64,000 nucleotides of DNA from positions 1-64,000 of the forward strand of contig NZ_FCNX02000002.1 in NCBI RefSeq assembly GCF_001544835.2, in the 5' to 3' direction. Positions 62,496-64,000 of this stretch are shown piece by piece. Each line of letters starts with the position of its first letter. The first letter of the stretch is position 1. Both the position numbers and the translations under genes were made by a program. The notes beneath the pieces are model-generated. The model was not told the DNA's origin and ran no database searches. It was given only the letters and a program-made list of their open reading frames with translations. The DNA comes from Caballeronia fortuita. GTDB lineage: Bacteria; Pseudomonadota; Gammaproteobacteria; Burkholderiales; Burkholderiaceae.

Positions 62496-64000
62496 TCAGA
62501 CGGCGTTGCCGGCGTCGTGGCCGTCGGCCGTGGCGGCGAGAATGCCGCGTCCGGTGCGGCAATCGCCGACGAGCCGTGTCGGAATGCCATGCTCCTGCAG
62601 CGCGCCGAGCAGCGAGATGTCGGGCACGCGCGGCGTCGCATACGCGAGAAACGCGACATCGTCGATGAAGCCCGCGTCGCCGCTATACACATTGCGATAT
62701 TCGAGCCGCCCTTCGCTCTCGAACGATTCTCCGATGACCGGTTCGCAGAGCGTCAGCACTTGCACGCGGGCGAGCGCGAGGCGTCGCAAGAAGCCCTGCC
62801 GCGTGACGAGCGCGACTTCCTGGGCAATCGATTCGCGCGGCGTGATGATCGCGACGCGCTCGAAGATCGTCGCGAGCAGTTCGGCGGCGGCGTAGGTGCC
62901 TTCGCCCTGATCCATGTCGAAGATGACCGCGCTCCCCGGCTGTCGCGACGGATGACGCAATAGCTCGGCCATCGCCGTGTTGATGTCGGGAATCAGCCCG
63001 CTTTCCGCGTAGTCCGCAGGCACCCACGACGGCACGCTATGCGTCGCGCCCGTCGCGAGAATGACTTCATCGGGCCGGTACTCGCTGATTTCGTCGATGC
63101 CCGCGCGACGCCCGAGCTCGAAGCGCGCGCCCGCCCGCTGCGCCGCGACGAACTGATAGTCGTAGACGCTCGTGATGGTCTCGCCGCCGGGCAGATGCGA
63201 ACGCAGATGCGCCTTGCCGCCCGGCTCGCGGCTCGCGCCGAACACGATCACGTCGTGGCCGCGCGCCGCCGCTACCCACGCCGCCTCCAGACCGGCGACG
63301 CCCGCGCCGACCACCGCGACGCGCTTTTTTTCGGGCGCGGGCGGCGGCCGGAAATCGACTTCATCGGCTTCGGCCACGCGCGGATTGTTGATGCACGCGA
63401 TCGGCCGGTTATACGTGATGATCGTGTCCCAGCACGTATTGCACGACACGCAATAGCGGATGTCGTGCGCACGCCCGGCGAGCGCCTTGTCGAGCCACGC
63501 CGGATCGGCGACGAGCGTGCGCCCGAGACCGATCAGTTCGGCGTCGCCGTTCGTCAGGATCGCTTCGGCTTCGGCGGGATCGGTGATGCGGCCGAGCGCC
63601 ATCACCGGCACGCCGTGGGCGGATTCCCGCAGACGCCGGATCAGGCCGGTGTACGGCACGCGCTCGCCAAAGCGGTCGGGCACGTGCATTTCCAGCGAGC
63701 GCGCATGCGAGCCTTGCGCGAAGCACACGTAATCGACATCGCCCGAACTCGTCAGCATCGACGTGACGAGCGCCGCTTCGTCCGGGCCGATGCCGCCGGG
63801 CACGCCATCGTCGCCGGGCAGCTTTAGGCCGATCGCGAAGTGGCGCGGGCAGCACGCGCGGATCGCCTGGATCAGCTCGCGCAAGAAACGCGTGCGGCCT
63901 TCGCGGTCGCCGCCGAATTCATCGGTGCGCACGTTCGATTGCGGCGACAGGAACTGATGGAACAGATGCCCGTGTCCCGCCGAAAATTCGACGCCCGCGA
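62496..64000 (-). CDS. NADH:flavin oxidoreductase (2,4-dienoyl-CoA reductase/trimethylamine dehydrogenase type), 5-prime end outside window
   Basis: At least 501 residues are visible, and the frame continues through the window edge (AGVEFSAGHGHLFHQFLSPQ). The OYE-like TIM barrel is followed by the iron-sulfur motif CVSCNTCWDTII with a further Cys (IACINNP), then a GxGxxG dinucleotide domain (VAVVGAGVAGLEAAWVAAAR) and a second nucleotide-binding part. This is the layout of DCR/TMADH flavoproteins with FMN, FAD and 4Fe-4S. The missing N-terminus should be 150 or so residues. Possible roles include enoate reduction or amine demethylation. Confidence 0.92.
   Translation of the reverse strand, partial: AGVEFSAGHGHLFHQFLSPQSNVRTDEFGGDREGRTRFLRELIQAIRACCPRHFAIGLKLPGDDGVPGGIGPDEAALVTSMLTSSGDVDYVCFAQGSHARSLEMHVPDRFGERVPYTGLIRRLRESAHGVPVMALGRITDPAEAEAILTNGDAELIGLGRTLVADPAWLDKALAGRAHDIRYCVSCNTCWDTIITYNRPIACINNPRVAEADEVDFRPPPAPEKKRVAVVGAGVAGLEAAWVAAARGHDVIVFGASREPGGKAHLRSHLPGGETITSVYDYQFVAAQRAGARFELGRRAGIDEISEYRPDEVILATGATHSVPSWVPADYAESGLIPDINTAMAELLRHPSRQPGSAVIFDMDQGEGTYAAAELLATIFERVAIITPRESIAQEVALVTRQGFLRRLALARVQVLTLCEPVIGESFESEGRLEYRNVYSGDAGFIDDVAFLAYATPRVPDISLLGALQEHGIPTRLVGDCRTGRGILAATADGHDAGNAV

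Noticed and set aside
1..64000. CRISPR array, tRNA, rRNA, replication origin or intact prophage
   Set aside because: No regularly spaced repeats, cloverleaf-like sequences, rRNA segments or phage structural genes were recognised on reading both strands.

Overview
The window looks like a chromosome or megaplasmid segment of a Burkholderiaceae soil or plant-associated bacterium (Paraburkholderia/Caballeronia type). This is inferred from the high GC content, the many stand-alone catabolic operons each with its own LysR/GntR/IclR/AraC regulator, the style of the proteins (H-NS fragment, DUF3072 protein, FGGY/Rbs cluster), and dense SDR, ABC and MFS genes. No rRNA, tRNA, CRISPR array or replication origin was seen. 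Family names come from motif recognition by eye, not from a database search.

Layout. (1) 1-5.7 kb: signalling block with a frameshifted GGDEF gene, two chemoreceptors flanking cheW, back-to-back sigma-28-like promoters, and a truncated H-NS-like gene. (2) 5.8-7.6 kb: divergent SDR/LysR pair. (3) 7.9-27.3 kb: the centrepiece, two long divergent operons leaving one repeat-rich intergenic region near 17 kb. The leftward arm is amidase, cyclic-imide-hydrolase-like protein, MFS transporter, two SDRs, a small Cys-rich-start protein, a CobW GTPase, a solute-binding protein and a tandem-HTH GntR regulator. The rightward arm is a hydantoinase/dihydropyrimidinase, a Dpp-type ABC importer, an epimerase, an SDR, a PuuE-like deacetylase-fold amidohydrolase and a second GntR regulator. 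I read this as a cyclic imide/ureide (or similar cyclic amide) uptake and ring-opening system. (4) 27.3-29.2 kb: gene remnants (epimerase piece, ATP-citrate-lyase/CoA-ligase pieces). (5) 29.2-34.9 kb: hydroxy-acid type operon (SDR, FMN alpha-hydroxy-acid oxidase, MFS, frameshifted iron-dependent alcohol dehydrogenase) with a divergent LysR. (6) 35-36.4 kb: deletion scar with alpha/beta hydrolase and RidA remnants. (7) 36.4-43.7 kb: IclR regulator plus CoA ligase, Pot-type ABC importer with fused permeases, and enoyl-CoA hydratase. The regulator and the first operon gene share an 11-bp upstream motif. (8) 43.7-45.6 kb: IS21/IS3 debris. (9) 45.6-46.5 kb: PilZ protein. (10) 47-55 kb: polyol operon (AraC, Rbs-type importer, erythritol/threitol-dehydrogenase-like enzyme, FGGY kinase, SDR). 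(11) 55.3-64 kb: small operons including Rid, DUF3072, AraC/quinone reductase/enoyl-CoA hydratase, an amber-interrupted LysR, an MSAD-like tautomerase, a mandelate-racemase-like enzyme, and GntR/GlcG-like/flavin oxidoreductase.

Most operons follow one logic: a dedicated importer, one or two hydrolases or dehydrogenases, and a local regulator. At least four genes are broken by a single-base event (GGDEF, H-NS-like, iron ADH, LysR at 59 kb). This suggests either real decay of accessory functions or residual sequencing errors.
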